Assembly: GCF_900604285.1 (NCBI RefSeq)
Contig: NZ_UWNY01000001.1
Coordinates: forward strand, 248,001-312,000
Length of the DNA stretch: 64,000 nucleotides
Direction: 5' to 3'
Source: Varibaculum vaginae
Lineage (GTDB): Bacteria > Actinomycetota > Actinomycetes > Actinomycetales > Actinomycetaceae
Shown here piece after piece: positions 53,469 to 62,879 of this stretch. The translations under genes were made by a program, and so were the position numbers. The notes below the pieces were generated by a model that did not search any database, was not told the origin of the DNA, and saw only the letters and a list, made by a program, of their open reading frames with translations. How positions within the stretch are numbered: position 1 is the first letter of the stretch; the number at the start of each line of letters is the position of its first letter.

Positions 53469-56036
53469 ATGGGTATTTCGGGAGATACTGCCAGCCCCCA
53501 GCGCAATCAGCACGTTACCGAAATAGTTGATGCCAAAAACTCGCGTTTGCGTCGCATAGATGACCTGGCACGTGCCGGGCTTTACTTGGCAACCATCATC
53601 CTGGTGGTATTACTGGCTATCTACGCCCACACGACCACTCAAGCGGTCGCTCAAGATTTAACTAAAGTTTTTATTAACACGACTTTAGCGCAGATTCTAC
53701 TGCTTCCCCTCTCCATGCTCCAAAATCTATTTATCCTGCTATCCCCAGTGTCATTGTTGATTATGCTAGCGCTGCGTGGGCAATGGTTACGAACCTTCCA
53801 AGCTGCTTTTACCGCGATAGTGGGGGGAGTGGTCGCATTCGGAGCTTCCGTCTTATTTTCGGCGCTACCCTACGTTTTTTCTAACGCGTTAAAAGTTTGG
53901 GCAGTGGGTGGTTCTATCGTCGCCATCTCCATTCCCTTTACTGCGGTAGTAGCAATGATGACTATGGCGGGGGAACGCCGACGAGACCAACTAGTACGAT
54001 TGCTATGGGCAATAACTTGGGCAATCTTAGCTCTGGCAGTACTGCAAGGCCGAATGACTTTACCTTCGGCACTAATCACTGTGCTATTAGGTACTTTCAC
54101 CGGATGTATAGGACGCTACCTGTGGGGAGTGCGGAACTATCGCCCCACCGGAACTGCCCTGATTCGAGCTTTAACCCGAGTGGGGATTATTCCCCGACGA
54201 ATCTTGCGTCTAGATCCTCCCACTGAAGGAGATTTACTTTGCGTTGAACAAGTGACTTTCACTACCGAAGCTGACTCCCTACTGCCGGTGGGGAAAATGA
54301 AATCAGCAAGTCTGCCCCTAGATCCAGTTTCAGAGCTAGCTACCTTCGCCGGTCAGGATCTGAAATCCCAAGGGGAAACAGCTGGCTTGTCCGACCGAGT
54401 CTATTGCGTCATCTCTGAGAATTCTCGCCGCTACCGGGTGGTGGCTACCGATGGCGACTCCCGCCTCTCCACTTGGATTACAGGAATCTGGAATAACCTA
54501 CGGTTACGCTCTTTCTCAAAGTCAACTGCCGCTACCGTGAGGCAAAACGGGGAATACACCGCATTAATGGGGGCGATGACCACGCGTACACAGGTGAATA
54601 CGCGTCCCTATCACGGTCTTGCCCACTCGGGAACCACTATGCTCAACATTTTCGAGGACGATATTGCTCTCAGACCTTTTAGTTCCCTAGACTCTGCGGA
54701 TATTTTAGATGAACAACTTATATCCGCCTGGAAACAGTTGCTCCACGCCCATCAAGGGGGGCTCGCCCACCGAAATATCAATGCCCAGAATCTTTGTTTA
54801 GGATCCGATGGATCCCCCTATTTTCTCAACTGGTCACAGGGAGAAGTTGCGGCCTCCAAAATGTCTATTCTAATCGACCAGGTACAACTGTTAGTACTAA
54901 CCAGCCTGGTAGTGGGGGAAGATCAGGCTGTCAAAGCCATGGGACAGGTACTTCCCGCTTCTCAAATAGAGGCAATGGTGCCCGTATTGCAAACCTTGGC
55001 ACTGCCAGATTCCACCAGACGACAGGTACGAAAAACTTCTCTACTTCCCAACTTGCGCCAACGACTATTAAGTATCAGTCAAACCGATCCCGCAACTATT
55101 CCGCGAGCTCAGTTGCGCAGCTTCTCTTGGTCTTCGCTTATTTTCACGGCGTTGGGGGTAGCGGCAGTTTTAGTCATCTTAGGTTCGCTGAACTTCAAAG
55201 AAATCTACGCCACGATTATTACTGCAAACGGTTGGTGGATTGGGGGCGGAATATTTTTCGCCATCGTTATGAGCTGCGGGCAAGCATTATCCCTGCAGGC
55301 AGTCACCCCTAATCCTCTAGGTTACCTAGAACTATTTTTACTGCAAATGGCGGGTTCGGTTACCTCACTAGTAGTTCCCGCAGGTTTGGGAGTTGGAGCG
55401 CTAAACCTGAGGTACTTGACTAAGAAAAATATGACTAGCGCCTTGGCGCTAGCAACCGTTTCCTTAATGCAGCTTTTCCAATTTGTGATCACCGTGGCGC
55501 TGCTGGCGGTAATGGTAATGTTCACCGGGACATCGATGAACGTACGACTACCGTCCTCGACTATGGTGGCCGCTGTTTTAGTTATTGTCGCTGCACTAGT
55601 AACCGCGTTTGCCCTCCCCAAAGTGCGTAAATGGATTTGGGGGAAAATTGAACCCTCCTTCTATCAGGTCTGGCCGCGTCTAATCTGGATTACCTCCAGT
55701 CCCCGGCGAATGTTCCTAACCGCGTTGGGTTGCCTGTTGCAAACCGGTCTGCAACTCAGCGCCTTCTATTGTGCAGTGGCAGCTTTTGGCTACCACTTGC
55801 CGATTGCCACCATTACCGTAACTTTCCTAGTCTCCAACACTCTAGGCTCCCTCATTCCCACCCCGGGAGGGCTAGGTCCGGTCGAGGCCGCCCTCACCGC
55901 TGGCCTGCAGGTAGCCGGGGTTCCAGGTGCGATTGCCCTCTCTGGAGCGTTGCTGTACCGATTGTTAACTTTCTGGATGCGAGCACCCCTGGGCTGGTTA
56001 GCAATGCGCTACCTGCAACGGCACGACGTGCTTTAA
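53469..56036 (+). CDS. Large flippase-like membrane protein with an internal degenerate kinase domain
   Basis: An 855-residue protein in three parts. Residues about 30-240 carry six or so membrane helices. Residues about 250-540 are cytosolic and resemble a protein or aminoglycoside kinase, but the catalytic loop reads HRNINAQN (434-441), with Asn in place of the catalytic Asp, and the DFG position reads NWSQGE (Asn454), so it is predicted inactive. Residues about 545-855 are an eight-helix UPF0104/LPG-synthase-type flippase domain, containing FFAIVMSCGQALSLQAVT, LVVPAGLGVGALNLRYLTKK and LGSLIPTPGGLGPVEAALTAG. The lysyltransferase domain of MprF is not present. Function in lipid translocation is inferred from the family. 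Confidence 0.82.
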   Translation: MGISGDTASPQRNQHVTEIVDAKNSRLRRIDDLARAGLYLATIILVVLLAIYAHTTTQAVAQDLTKVFINTTLAQILLLPLSMLQNLFILLSPVSLLIMLALRGQWLRTFQAAFTAIVGGVVAFGASVLFSALPYVFSNALKVWAVGGSIVAISIPFTAVVAMMTMAGERRRDQLVRLLWAITWAILALAVLQGRMTLPSALITVLLGTFTGCIGRYLWGVRNYRPTGTALIRALTRVGIIPRRILRLDPPTEGDLLCVEQVTFTTEADSLLPVGKMKSASLPLDPVSELATFAGQDLKSQGETAGLSDRVYCVISENSRRYRVVATDGDSRLSTWITGIWNNLRLRSFSKSTAATVRQNGEYTALMGAMTTRTQVNTRPYHGLAHSGTTMLNIFEDDIALRPFSSLDSADILDEQLISAWKQLLHAHQGGLAHRNINAQNLCLGSDGSPYFLNWSQGEVAASKMSILIDQVQLLVLTSLVVGEDQAVKAMGQVLPASQIEAMVPVLQTLALPDSTRRQVRKTSLLPNLRQRLLSISQTDPATIPRAQLRSFSWSSLIFTALGVAAVLVILGSLNFKEIYATIITANGWWIGGGIFFAIVMSCGQALSLQAVTPNPLGYLELFLLQMAGSVTSLVVPAGLGVGALNLRYLTKKNMTSALALATVSLMQLFQFVITVALLAVMVMFTGTSMNVRLPSSTMVAAVLVIVAALVTAFALPKVRKWIWGKIEPSFYQVWPRLIWITSSPRRMFLTALGCLLQTGLQLSAFYCAVAAFGYHLPIATITVTFLVSNTLGSLIPTPGGLGPVEAALTAGLQVAGVPGAIALSGALLYRLLTFWMRAPLGWLAMRYLQRHDVL

Positions 56037-56094
56037 CTAACTGGCTCCAACCTGCTTTTCTCCCTTAGGCTAGAAGCAAAGAGAGGAATAGGTA

Positions 56095-56904
56095 ATGAGT
56101 GAATCCCCTGCCTTAGAGCGACCCAAGAAAAAGCCGGCGGCCATTATTGTCTTAGTGCTACTGGCAATTTCCTTCTTAGTGCTGGTATTTTTTATCGCCT
56201 ATTATCTAGGTTCGAGTAAATCCGATAGTACTAATACCAACGCAACTGATTCGTCATCGCTAAGCACCCAAGGTACACAAAATGACCAACAGTTACCTCA
56301 AGGGGTGAACCTAATCAGCGACGAACAGGGTAAAAAGCTTATCAAGTCTTTTTATCGCTCCAATAGGAACGATGCCCGGGCGATTGGCAGCCCGAAGGCA
56401 CCCGTGACTATGGTTCAGTTTTCTGATTTTTCTTGCCCGATGTGTTATCAATATGAATCCACTGTGTTTCCCCAGTTGAAACCATATATCGATAATGGTA
56501 CTTTGCGGATCGAATTTAACAACTTGACGATTTTCGCTCGAGAGTACCATTCGGATCTCGCGGCGGCGGCTTCGATTGCAGCCGCGAAACAAGGCAAGTT
56601 CTGGGAATTCTTAGTTTCAGCCACCAACTTAGCTGGTGAGGAAGGGAGTGGTCACATCACCTGGGATCAACAGTTGGTCACTGAAGTGGCTAAATCCGCT
56701 GGAGTTGGTGACCTCGAACGATTCACTCAAGATCTTAACTCTTCGGAAACTGCAAAAATTGTGCGGCAAGAAAGCAGGCATGCCAGTTCAGCAGGTCTTA
56801 GTGGCACCCCGGCGTTTTTCATCAATAACTATTACATTACCGGAGCTCTACCTGCGGAAAGCTTCCTACAAACAATTGAAATTGCGTTGAAAGACACGAA
56901 GTAA
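56095..56904 (+). CDS. DsbA-type thiol oxidoreductase, membrane-anchored
   Basis: A 269-residue protein anchored by an N-terminal helix (IIVLVLLAISFLVLVFFIAYYLG) and facing outside. The thioredoxin fold has the CPMC active site (Cys114, Cys117) in QFSDFSCPMCYQYE. The C-terminal part GLSGTPAFFINNYYITGAL gives the conserved cis-Pro loop. Such enzymes introduce disulfides into exported proteins. The following gene encodes a CcdA/DsbD-like electron carrier, 6 bases away; the two are an operon. Confidence 0.92.
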   Translation: MSESPALERPKKKPAAIIVLVLLAISFLVLVFFIAYYLGSSKSDSTNTNATDSSSLSTQGTQNDQQLPQGVNLISDEQGKKLIKSFYRSNRNDARAIGSPKAPVTMVQFSDFSCPMCYQYESTVFPQLKPYIDNGTLRIEFNNLTIFAREYHSDLAAAASIAAAKQGKFWEFLVSATNLAGEEGSGHITWDQQLVTEVAKSAGVGDLERFTQDLNSSETAKIVRQESRHASSAGLSGTPAFFINNYYITGALPAESFLQTIEIALKDTK

Positions 56905-56910
56905 TCTCCC

Positions 56911-57759
56911 ATGACCATTAACTTTACGATTGCTTACTTGGGAGGCCTGGTTACCTTCCTAGCTCCCTGCGGAGCTTTCTTACTACCGGCATTTTTCGCC
57001 TGCGCTTTTGAGGAGCGCGGCCGCCTCCTGCAGCGAATCCTTGTGTTTCTGGTTGGGCTAGTCGTTGCCTTGGTACCCCTAGGCTTTGCCGCCGGAGGAC
57101 TCGGAAGCTGGCTACTTTCCCATTCTCACCTAGTTACCCTAATCGCCGGGGGGGTTATTATAGCCCTGGGTCTCACCCGAGTATTAGCCCTCCCCTTACC
57201 TAAACTGCCTTTACCTCGAGCATTAGGAGGGGTAACTCGTCCCAGTATCGCCGGGATTTTTTTGTTCGGAGTCTCTTATGGGCTCGCTGGCTCCGGGTGT
57301 ACCGGCCCAATCTTAGGAGCAGTCCTTTCCGCTGCTACCCTCACTGGTTCTAGTGTCCGCGGCGGCATCCTAATGTTTTGGTATGCACTTGGTATGTTCA
57401 CTCCTGTAGCTGGACTTTCCCTCATCTGGGGTTCCCTTACTGCCCGCCAACAACGGCTATTACATCCGCGGCCACTTCGATTCTTAGGGCGTCAGAACAC
57501 CTGGGGTTCACTACTGACCGGCCTTATATTTGTGGCGGTAGGAGGATTCCTATTGGTTTCCGGTGGTGCCAACTCTAATTCTTTACTTAACCCCTCCCAG
57601 CAGGTGTCGTTAGAAACCCGCATCACCAGTATGGCCAGTGTCCTCCCGGATTTTCTTTTACCACTATTGCTAGTGGTTTTACTGGCATTTATTGCCACAC
57701 TCACCTGGTATTTACGCAGTCAAAAGCAACAATTTTCCAAGGATAATCCCCCAGAATGA
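56911..57759 (+). CDS. CcdA/DsbD-family transmembrane thiol-disulfide carrier
   Basis: A 282-residue polytopic protein, about six to seven helices. The two redox cysteines are Cys20 (TFLAPCGAFLLPAFF) and Cys130 (GLAGSGCTGPILG), placed as in CcdA. It would pass electrons across the membrane to or from the DsbA-like partner. The C-terminal tail (from residue 220) is an extra outside loop plus helix before a short charged end. The role with cytochrome c is unlikely to be exclusive, since no ccs genes are seen. Confidence 0.9.
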   Translation: MTINFTIAYLGGLVTFLAPCGAFLLPAFFACAFEERGRLLQRILVFLVGLVVALVPLGFAAGGLGSWLLSHSHLVTLIAGGVIIALGLTRVLALPLPKLPLPRALGGVTRPSIAGIFLFGVSYGLAGSGCTGPILGAVLSAATLTGSSVRGGILMFWYALGMFTPVAGLSLIWGSLTARQQRLLHPRPLRFLGRQNTWGSLLTGLIFVAVGGFLLVSGGANSNSLLNPSQQVSLETRITSMASVLPDFLLPLLLVVLLAFIATLTWYLRSQKQQFSKDNPPE

Positions 57760-57868
57760 CCGTTAGGTAAATCCGTATTACTCCACTTTTGACCACTTTG
57801 TGACTTTGGCTTTGGCTGGGTTGGTTCTTCGTGCGAAAATGGCAATTAAGCTAGCAAAGGAGAGCTAA

Positions 57869-59140
57869 ATGAGTGTGCGAGAAAAAGGAACCCATCTAGA
57901 TTTATGGCAAGGCTCCTATGCAGCGCGAGCTCATAACTTGCGTGAATCCGAGATTCGCGCCCTATTCTCTGTAGTTTCCCGTCCAGAAGTGGTGTCTTTG
58001 GCAGGCGGGATGCCCAATATTCATGATCTTCCACTGGCAAAACTAGCTATTAGCGCCCAGCAATTAGTACTTGAACACGGCGAACAGGCAATGCAATATG
58101 GTGGCGGCCAGGGCTGGGGTCCACTACGTGAGGCTATTACCGAGGTCATGGCAGAAGAGGGCATTCACGCCAATCCCGATAACGTAGTCGTAACCACCGG
58201 CTCTCAACAGGCATTAGACCTGGTTACACAGCTTTTTATTGAACCGGGAGATGTGATTTTAGCTGAATCACCCTCCTATGTAGGAGCACTCGGAGTTTTT
58301 AACGCTTATCAGGCGGATGTACGTCATATAGCTGTCGATGAGCAAGGAATAATTCCCGCGGATTTCGTTCGCACAGTAAAGCAGGCGCGTTCCGAAGGTA
58401 AACGTATTAAGTACCTGTACACAATTCCTAATTTTCATAATCCCGCCGGGGTTTCGATGTCGATTCCGCGACGCCAGGAACTGGTGGAACTCTGCCGAAA
58501 ATATCGGGTACTTATCTTGGAAGATAACCCTTACGGTCTTTTAGGTTTTGAGGGACAAACTATGACTCCCTTGGTTGAGCTCGCTCCCGACCTGGTAGTT
58601 TATCTTGGTTCTTTTTCTAAGATTTTCGCTCCGGGATTCCGCATTGGTTGGGCATACGCACCTCCAGCGGTGCGGGACAAGTTGGTAGTGGCGTCGGAAT
58701 CAGCAATTCTTTCGCCGTCTATGGTGGGGCAAATGGCTATTCAGGCATATCTACGGGACTACGATTGGCGCGGGCAAATTGACTCTTATCGACAAATGTA
58801 TCGAGGTCGCCGCGACGCTATGTTAGAAGCTTTAGCTGACTATCTGCCGGAATGTCGCTGGACAATTCCCGAGGGCGGTTTTTACACTTGGCTTACTCTC
58901 CCCGAGGGGCTGGATTCTAAAGATATGCTTACCCGGGCGGTTAGCGAACTGGTTGCTTATACTCCCGGCACCGCTTTTTATGCTTCGGATAATGGGCACC
59001 AAAATATCCGACTAGCGTTTTGTTATCCTCCGGAAGATGAGATTCGCGAGGGGGTGCGCCGCCTAGCAAAGGTCGTGCATCGGGAAATGGAACTAGTTAA
59101 GTTATTCGCGTTCCAGCAGAAAGGCCACGCCCATGACTAA
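57869..59140 (+). CDS. PLP-dependent aminotransferase (class I/II, LysN/MocR-domain type)
   Basis: A 423-residue fold-type I aminotransferase. VSRPEVVSLAGGMPNIHDLP at the start, QYGGGQGWGPLREAITEVM, and YTIPNFHNPAGVSMS are typical of the 2-aminoadipate aminotransferase group. The PLP Lys is in YLGSFSKIFAPGFRIGW. Substrate uncertain: 2-aminoadipate, alanine or aromatic amino acids. Its stop overlaps the start of the D-Ala-D-Ala ligase gene by 8 bases, and both together lie next to parB. The ribosome-binding site is AAAGGAGAG. Confidence 0.9.
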   Translation: MSVREKGTHLDLWQGSYAARAHNLRESEIRALFSVVSRPEVVSLAGGMPNIHDLPLAKLAISAQQLVLEHGEQAMQYGGGQGWGPLREAITEVMAEEGIHANPDNVVVTTGSQQALDLVTQLFIEPGDVILAESPSYVGALGVFNAYQADVRHIAVDEQGIIPADFVRTVKQARSEGKRIKYLYTIPNFHNPAGVSMSIPRRQELVELCRKYRVLILEDNPYGLLGFEGQTMTPLVELAPDLVVYLGSFSKIFAPGFRIGWAYAPPAVRDKLVVASESAILSPSMVGQMAIQAYLRDYDWRGQIDSYRQMYRGRRDAMLEALADYLPECRWTIPEGGFYTWLTLPEGLDSKDMLTRAVSELVAYTPGTAFYASDNGHQNIRLAFCYPPEDEIREGVRRLAKVVHREMELVKLFAFQQKGHAHD

Positions 59141-60095
59141 TAGTAAAAGCCTGAAGGTTGCGATTGTTACTGGGGGACAGCTCCACGAGCGGGATGTTTC
59201 GTTGCACTCCGCTAATCGGGTAGCCACTGAACTACGCAAATACGGTCATCAACTGCAATTTTTAGAGCTGGATCGAGATTTACTGGATGGGTTATCAGAC
59301 TTTTCTCCTGATGTTGTTTGGCCAATAATTCACGGACGCGAAGGCGAGGATGGCTCGCTACAGGATTTGCTGGAGCTTAGCGGTCTACCATATGTGGGTA
59401 CCGGGCCAAAGGGTTGCCGTATTTCTATTTCGAAACCGGTAGCTAAATCGGTGGTGGAAAAGAATGGTCTACCTACCCCGCGTTCTGTAGCCCTCCCTCA
59501 AATGCTATTCCGCCAGGTAGGAGCAGATACTTTGCTAACTGAGGTCTCCAGACGCCTGGGTTATCCTCTAATGGTTAAGCCTTCACGTGGTGGATCAGCG
59601 ATGGGAGTCACCTACGTAGAGAACGAGCGTGCACTACGCACTGCGATGGTAAACGCCTTTTCCTATGACGACGAAGTTTTAATCGAGCGCTTTGTTCCTG
59701 GGCGGGAAATCTCGGTTTCTATTGTTCAAGAAGCTACTACCCCTCGGGCTCTACCTCCTGTAGAAATTCGCACCGACATCGGGCGATATGATTTTGATGC
59801 ACGTTATTTGACCGGACGCACCGAGTTTTTTTCTCCAGCTCCTTTAAACGCGGAGCTTGATACGCGTATTCGTGCCCTGGCGCTAGACTGTCACCGAGTT
59901 CTAGAGCTAGAAGGTTTTTCCCGTATTGATATGATTATCGATACAGCAGGTAATCCCTGGTTTATTGATGCAAATGTGGTTCCCGGAATGACCGATACTT
60001 CACTTTGGCCTTTAGCCGCCCAAGCCGACCTAGGTTTCGGTAAACTAATCAACGCAATTACTAGTGAAGCCGCAGTTCGCGGTGCCCGCGCTTAG
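59133..60095 (+). CDS. ddl: D-alanine--D-alanine ligase family protein
   Basis: A 320-residue ATP-grasp ligase; Ddl makes the D-Ala-D-Ala dipeptide for peptidoglycan. GGQLHERDVSLHSANRV is the N-terminal substrate block and GREGEDGSLQDLLEL the second. VKPSRGGSAMGVTYV is the ATP-binding loop, and DANVVPGMTDTSLWP the metal/substrate end (usually N-T-x-PG-x-T). The position of Asn in NVVPGM is shifted compared with classic Ddl, so a Ddl-like ligase of different specificity is possible. It overlaps the aminotransferase gene and ends directly against the parB stop codon with no gap. Confidence 0.87.
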   Translation: MTNSKSLKVAIVTGGQLHERDVSLHSANRVATELRKYGHQLQFLELDRDLLDGLSDFSPDVVWPIIHGREGEDGSLQDLLELSGLPYVGTGPKGCRISISKPVAKSVVEKNGLPTPRSVALPQMLFRQVGADTLLTEVSRRLGYPLMVKPSRGGSAMGVTYVENERALRTAMVNAFSYDDEVLIERFVPGREISVSIVQEATTPRALPPVEIRTDIGRYDFDARYLTGRTEFFSPAPLNAELDTRIRALALDCHRVLELEGFSRIDMIIDTAGNPWFIDANVVPGMTDTSLWPLAAQADLGFGKLINAITSEAAVRGARA

Positions 60096-61226
60096 TTAAC
60101 TTTGGCTACTAGCGTTTTCTAATAGTAGGGTAATCCGAGCTAGATCCTCTTCATCTGCGTATTCAATCACCAATTTGCTAGTTCTTTTACCGGGTTTAAT
60201 AACTACCCGAGTATCGAGAATGTCCATCCATCGCGACTGCGCGGCTTGCTGGCTGGCAGAAAGATTTGGTTTTATCCGGCGAGATCCGGATTTGTGGTGC
60301 GTTGCGCCCCGAACATTTCCAAGTGCCACGATTTCTTCAGTGGTACGTACCGACAGGCCTTCAGCGATTATTCGTTCTGCTAGGTATTCTTGATCTTCGG
60401 GATTAGTTACCGCAAGCAAGGCACGGGCATGCCCAGCAGAAAGCACGCCCGCCGCCACCTTAGGTTGTACGCTAGCTGCCAAACGTAACAATCGGAGAGC
60501 GTTGGTGATTGCCGGTCGCGATTTAGAAACCCGTTTGGAAAGTTCTTGCTGAGTACACCCAAAATCCTCCATTAACTGTTGATAGGCAGCAGCTTCCTCT
60601 AACGGATTCAGTTGCACTCGATGCAGGTTCTCAATTAACGCATCTAAGAGCATCTTATTATCGCTAGTTTCGCGAACAATAGCAGGAATTCGAGTAACTT
60701 TCGCCAGCTGGCACGCCCGCAACCTACGTTCACCCATTATTAATTCATAGGTGTTCTTATCATTGGGATCCGTGCGCACCACTATTGGCTGCAACAGTCC
60801 AACTTCCTTAATTGAGGCCGCTAGCTCAGCAATCTCGTCCTCATCAAAAGTCTGACGGGGTTGTGAGCGATTCGGAATTATATTCTTAACTGCTATCAAC
60901 TCGAGTCTCGCGCCCGGAACAGGCACCAAAGATGTTTCACGTGAAACATCTTTACTTGAGGTACTTAGTTTTGTATTAGAAAAGTGCCGAGCCTTCTTTT
61001 GTTCATTGCGCTCCCGAGTGGTACGTGATGTTTCACGTGAAACAATTTTACGGGGTTCCAAAAGTTCTTTAGCCGAACCACCTTTTGGAGCGTGCCCGTG
61101 GCCACCAAAAAAAATATCTGCTGGTCGAGAGGCTTGATCTTTGCCTACCTCAGCAACTTTAGATTCCACCGGATCGGTAGGAATCAACGCTGATAATCCG
61201 CGTCCTAGATGTTTCTTTCGCGCCAT
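60096..61226 (-). CDS. parB: Chromosome partitioning protein ParB
   Basis: A 376-residue CTP-dependent DNA clamp that loads on parS. N-terminal ParA-interacting start GRGLSALIPTD. The CTPase/N-domain shows NIIPNRSQPRQTFDEDE and LIMGERRLRACQLA; the HTH region contains FGCTQQELSKRVSKSRPAITNALRLL. An unusually long basic linker (residues about 25-110) separates the start from the conserved part, and within it two parS sites encode the repeated string VSRET. Its start overlaps the parA stop (TAATG). Confidence 0.96.
   Translation of the reverse strand: MARKKHLGRGLSALIPTDPVESKVAEVGKDQASRPADIFFGGHGHAPKGGSAKELLEPRKIVSRETSRTTRERNEQKKARHFSNTKLSTSSKDVSRETSLVPVPGARLELIAVKNIIPNRSQPRQTFDEDEIAELAASIKEVGLLQPIVVRTDPNDKNTYELIMGERRLRACQLAKVTRIPAIVRETSDNKMLLDALIENLHRVQLNPLEEAAAYQQLMEDFGCTQQELSKRVSKSRPAITNALRLLRLAASVQPKVAAGVLSAGHARALLAVTNPEDQEYLAERIIAEGLSVRTTEEIVALGNVRGATHHKSGSRRIKPNLSASQQAAQSRWMDILDTRVVIKPGKRTSKLVIEYADEEDLARITLLLENASSQS
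60933..60948. promoter_or_regulatory. parS site 1 inside parB
   Basis: TGTTTCACGTGAAACA, a perfect copy of the bacterial parS consensus, within the parB coding sequence. On the minus strand it encodes part of DVSRETS. Confidence 0.95.
61029..61044. promoter_or_regulatory. parS site 2 inside parB
   Basis: Second perfect TGTTTCACGTGAAACA, 96 bases from the first, same reading frame, also encoding VSRET. Two ParB-loading sites so close together would form a strong partition locus. Confidence 0.95.
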
Positions 61227-62131
61227 TACGGTTTCTCCTCGCGATTAACTAACTCGTATGCAGCATCTAAATAACATTTTGCACCTTTAGAAGCAGGCTG
61301 GTACGTCAAAATAGATTCCTCATGCGAAGGTGCCTCTGCTAAAGCAACATTACGAGGAATAACTGTTTCCATCACGATGTCGCCATAGTAAGCACGTACC
61401 TCTTCTAACACCCCTTTACCGAGTAAAGTATTACTCGTAACCATGGTGGGTAAAATCCCAGTAAACCGCAAGTGCGGATTAAGGCGAATAACCAGCATAT
61501 CTATGGTTTTGGTGAGCTGGGTAAGTCCCTCTAAGGCCAAATATTCTGCTTGTAAAGGTACTAGTACTTCTTGCGCAGCTACCAAAGCATTGACCGTCAT
61601 AATTCCCAGAGAGGGAGGAGAGTCAATAAAAATATAGTCAAAATGCGCGCCGCTACTTAATAACTGCTGTACCGCTTCCCCTAGAATCTGTTGAAAATTC
61701 GTCCGCTCATTGAGCTCAAGTTCAATCCCGGCCATATTCATGGAGGCTGGGACTAACCATAGATTCGGTATTTTTGCATTCTGCAACAAAGCATCACGCA
61801 ACGCCGCGCCCTCAGTCATAACTTCATAAAGAGAGAGCTGGTTATCTGCCAGGTTCCGAAAACCAAGGGAAGAAGAAGCGTTTCCCTGTTGATCGGCATC
61901 AATGACCAGAACTTTCAGTCCTCTAAGGGCAAGTGCTGCCGCCAGGTTGACTACCGTGGTAGTTTTACCGACGCCTCCCTTTTGATTCGCCACCGCAATC
62001 ACTCGAGTTTTTTTTGGGGCAGGTAAAGTAGCAAAAGTGCGTATATTAACCGCCCGACTAGATGCGCCATTATCGGTTCCGCTATCTGCTTGTTCCACCA
62101 TATCTACATCTGTTAGCCGATGCTTGCTCAT
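61226..62131 (-). CDS. parA: Chromosome partitioning ATPase ParA (Soj)
   Basis: A 301-residue deviant Walker ATPase. The nucleotide-binding motif is KGGVGKTTTVVNLAAALA (about residues 50-67), then DADQQGNASSSLG and IDSPPSLGIMTVNAL. With ParB and parS it segregates the origin region. A 40-residue N-terminal extension precedes the core. The ribosome-binding site GGAGGCAGG is strong. It follows rsmG by 35 bases and overlaps parB by one base. Confidence 0.97.
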   Translation of the reverse strand: MSKHRLTDVDMVEQADSGTDNGASSRAVNIRTFATLPAPKKTRVIAVANQKGGVGKTTTVVNLAAALALRGLKVLVIDADQQGNASSSLGFRNLADNQLSLYEVMTEGAALRDALLQNAKIPNLWLVPASMNMAGIELELNERTNFQQILGEAVQQLLSSGAHFDYIFIDSPPSLGIMTVNALVAAQEVLVPLQAEYLALEGLTQLTKTIDMLVIRLNPHLRFTGILPTMVTSNTLLGKGVLEEVRAYYGDIVMETVIPRNVALAEAPSHEESILTYQPASKGAKCYLDAAYELVNREEKP

Positions 62132-62166
62132 CCTGCCTCCAAGAGAGTTGTGAAAAAATTTCCCAG

Positions 62167-62832
62167 CTACTGGCGTTTAATTGCCATTATGACTCGGGTT
62201 ACGGAATCATCCATTACTGAGGGTACTTCTTCAATATGTGCTTCTTCCAACCGAGCCGCCACCAATTCCTCCTGAGCTGCGGCTAATTCTAGGGGAGCAC
62301 GCTCACCCTTAATAGCTAGCATCCTTCCCCCAGGAGCAACCAATCTCCCCGAAATCCGCACTAACTTCTGGAGATTAGCTACTGCTCGAGATGTAACCGC
62401 CGTGAACTTTTGATTCGGGGGCAAATCCTGGCTACGAGAACGTAAAACTTCTACATTTTTCAGTTTTAATTCTTGCTGCACTTCCTCGAGCCATTTACTA
62501 CGCCGAGCCAGAGGTTCAATTAAATAGAACGGCAGGTCAGGGCGCATTATTGCCAAAACTACACCCGGTAGTCCTGCCCCAGAACCAACATCCGCAACGG
62601 TAACATTCCTCCCCAGTGGTAAGAATTTTTCCGCTGCCGCACAGTTGAGTAAATGTCGTGACCATAACCGAGGAAGCTCTCGCGGTCCCAATAGTCCCCG
62701 CAATTCTCCCTGCTCAACCAACATCTCTGCATAGCGACTCATAGTCGCAAAAGACGAGCCAAAAAAATCCTTTACGTTTTCGCCTGGTACCGTTACCTCG
62801 GAATCTACGACTGCTGACATAGCTAAACCCAA
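62167..62832 (-). CDS. rsmG: 16S rRNA (guanine527-N7) methyltransferase
   Basis: A 221-residue SAM methyltransferase modifying G527 of 16S rRNA; loss gives low-level streptomycin resistance in several bacteria. Motif I is VADVGSGAGLPGVVLAI, followed by FYLIEPLARRSKWLEEV and VTSRAVANLQKLVRI, and GGRMLAIKGE. N-terminal RELPRLWSRHLLNCAA is the RsmG/GidB hallmark. An internal ATG four codons in is an alternative start. It stands between jag and parA in the conserved order. Confidence 0.96.
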   Translation of the reverse strand: MGLAMSAVVDSEVTVPGENVKDFFGSSFATMSRYAEMLVEQGELRGLLGPRELPRLWSRHLLNCAAAEKFLPLGRNVTVADVGSGAGLPGVVLAIMRPDLPFYLIEPLARRSKWLEEVQQELKLKNVEVLRSRSQDLPPNQKFTAVTSRAVANLQKLVRISGRLVAPGGRMLAIKGERAPLELAAAQEELVAARLEEAHIEEVPSVMDDSVTRVIMAIKRQ

Positions 62833-62879
62833 TTCAGTAACGCGAACCAGCTAGCGGCTAGCTGCGCCGATTCGCTGAC

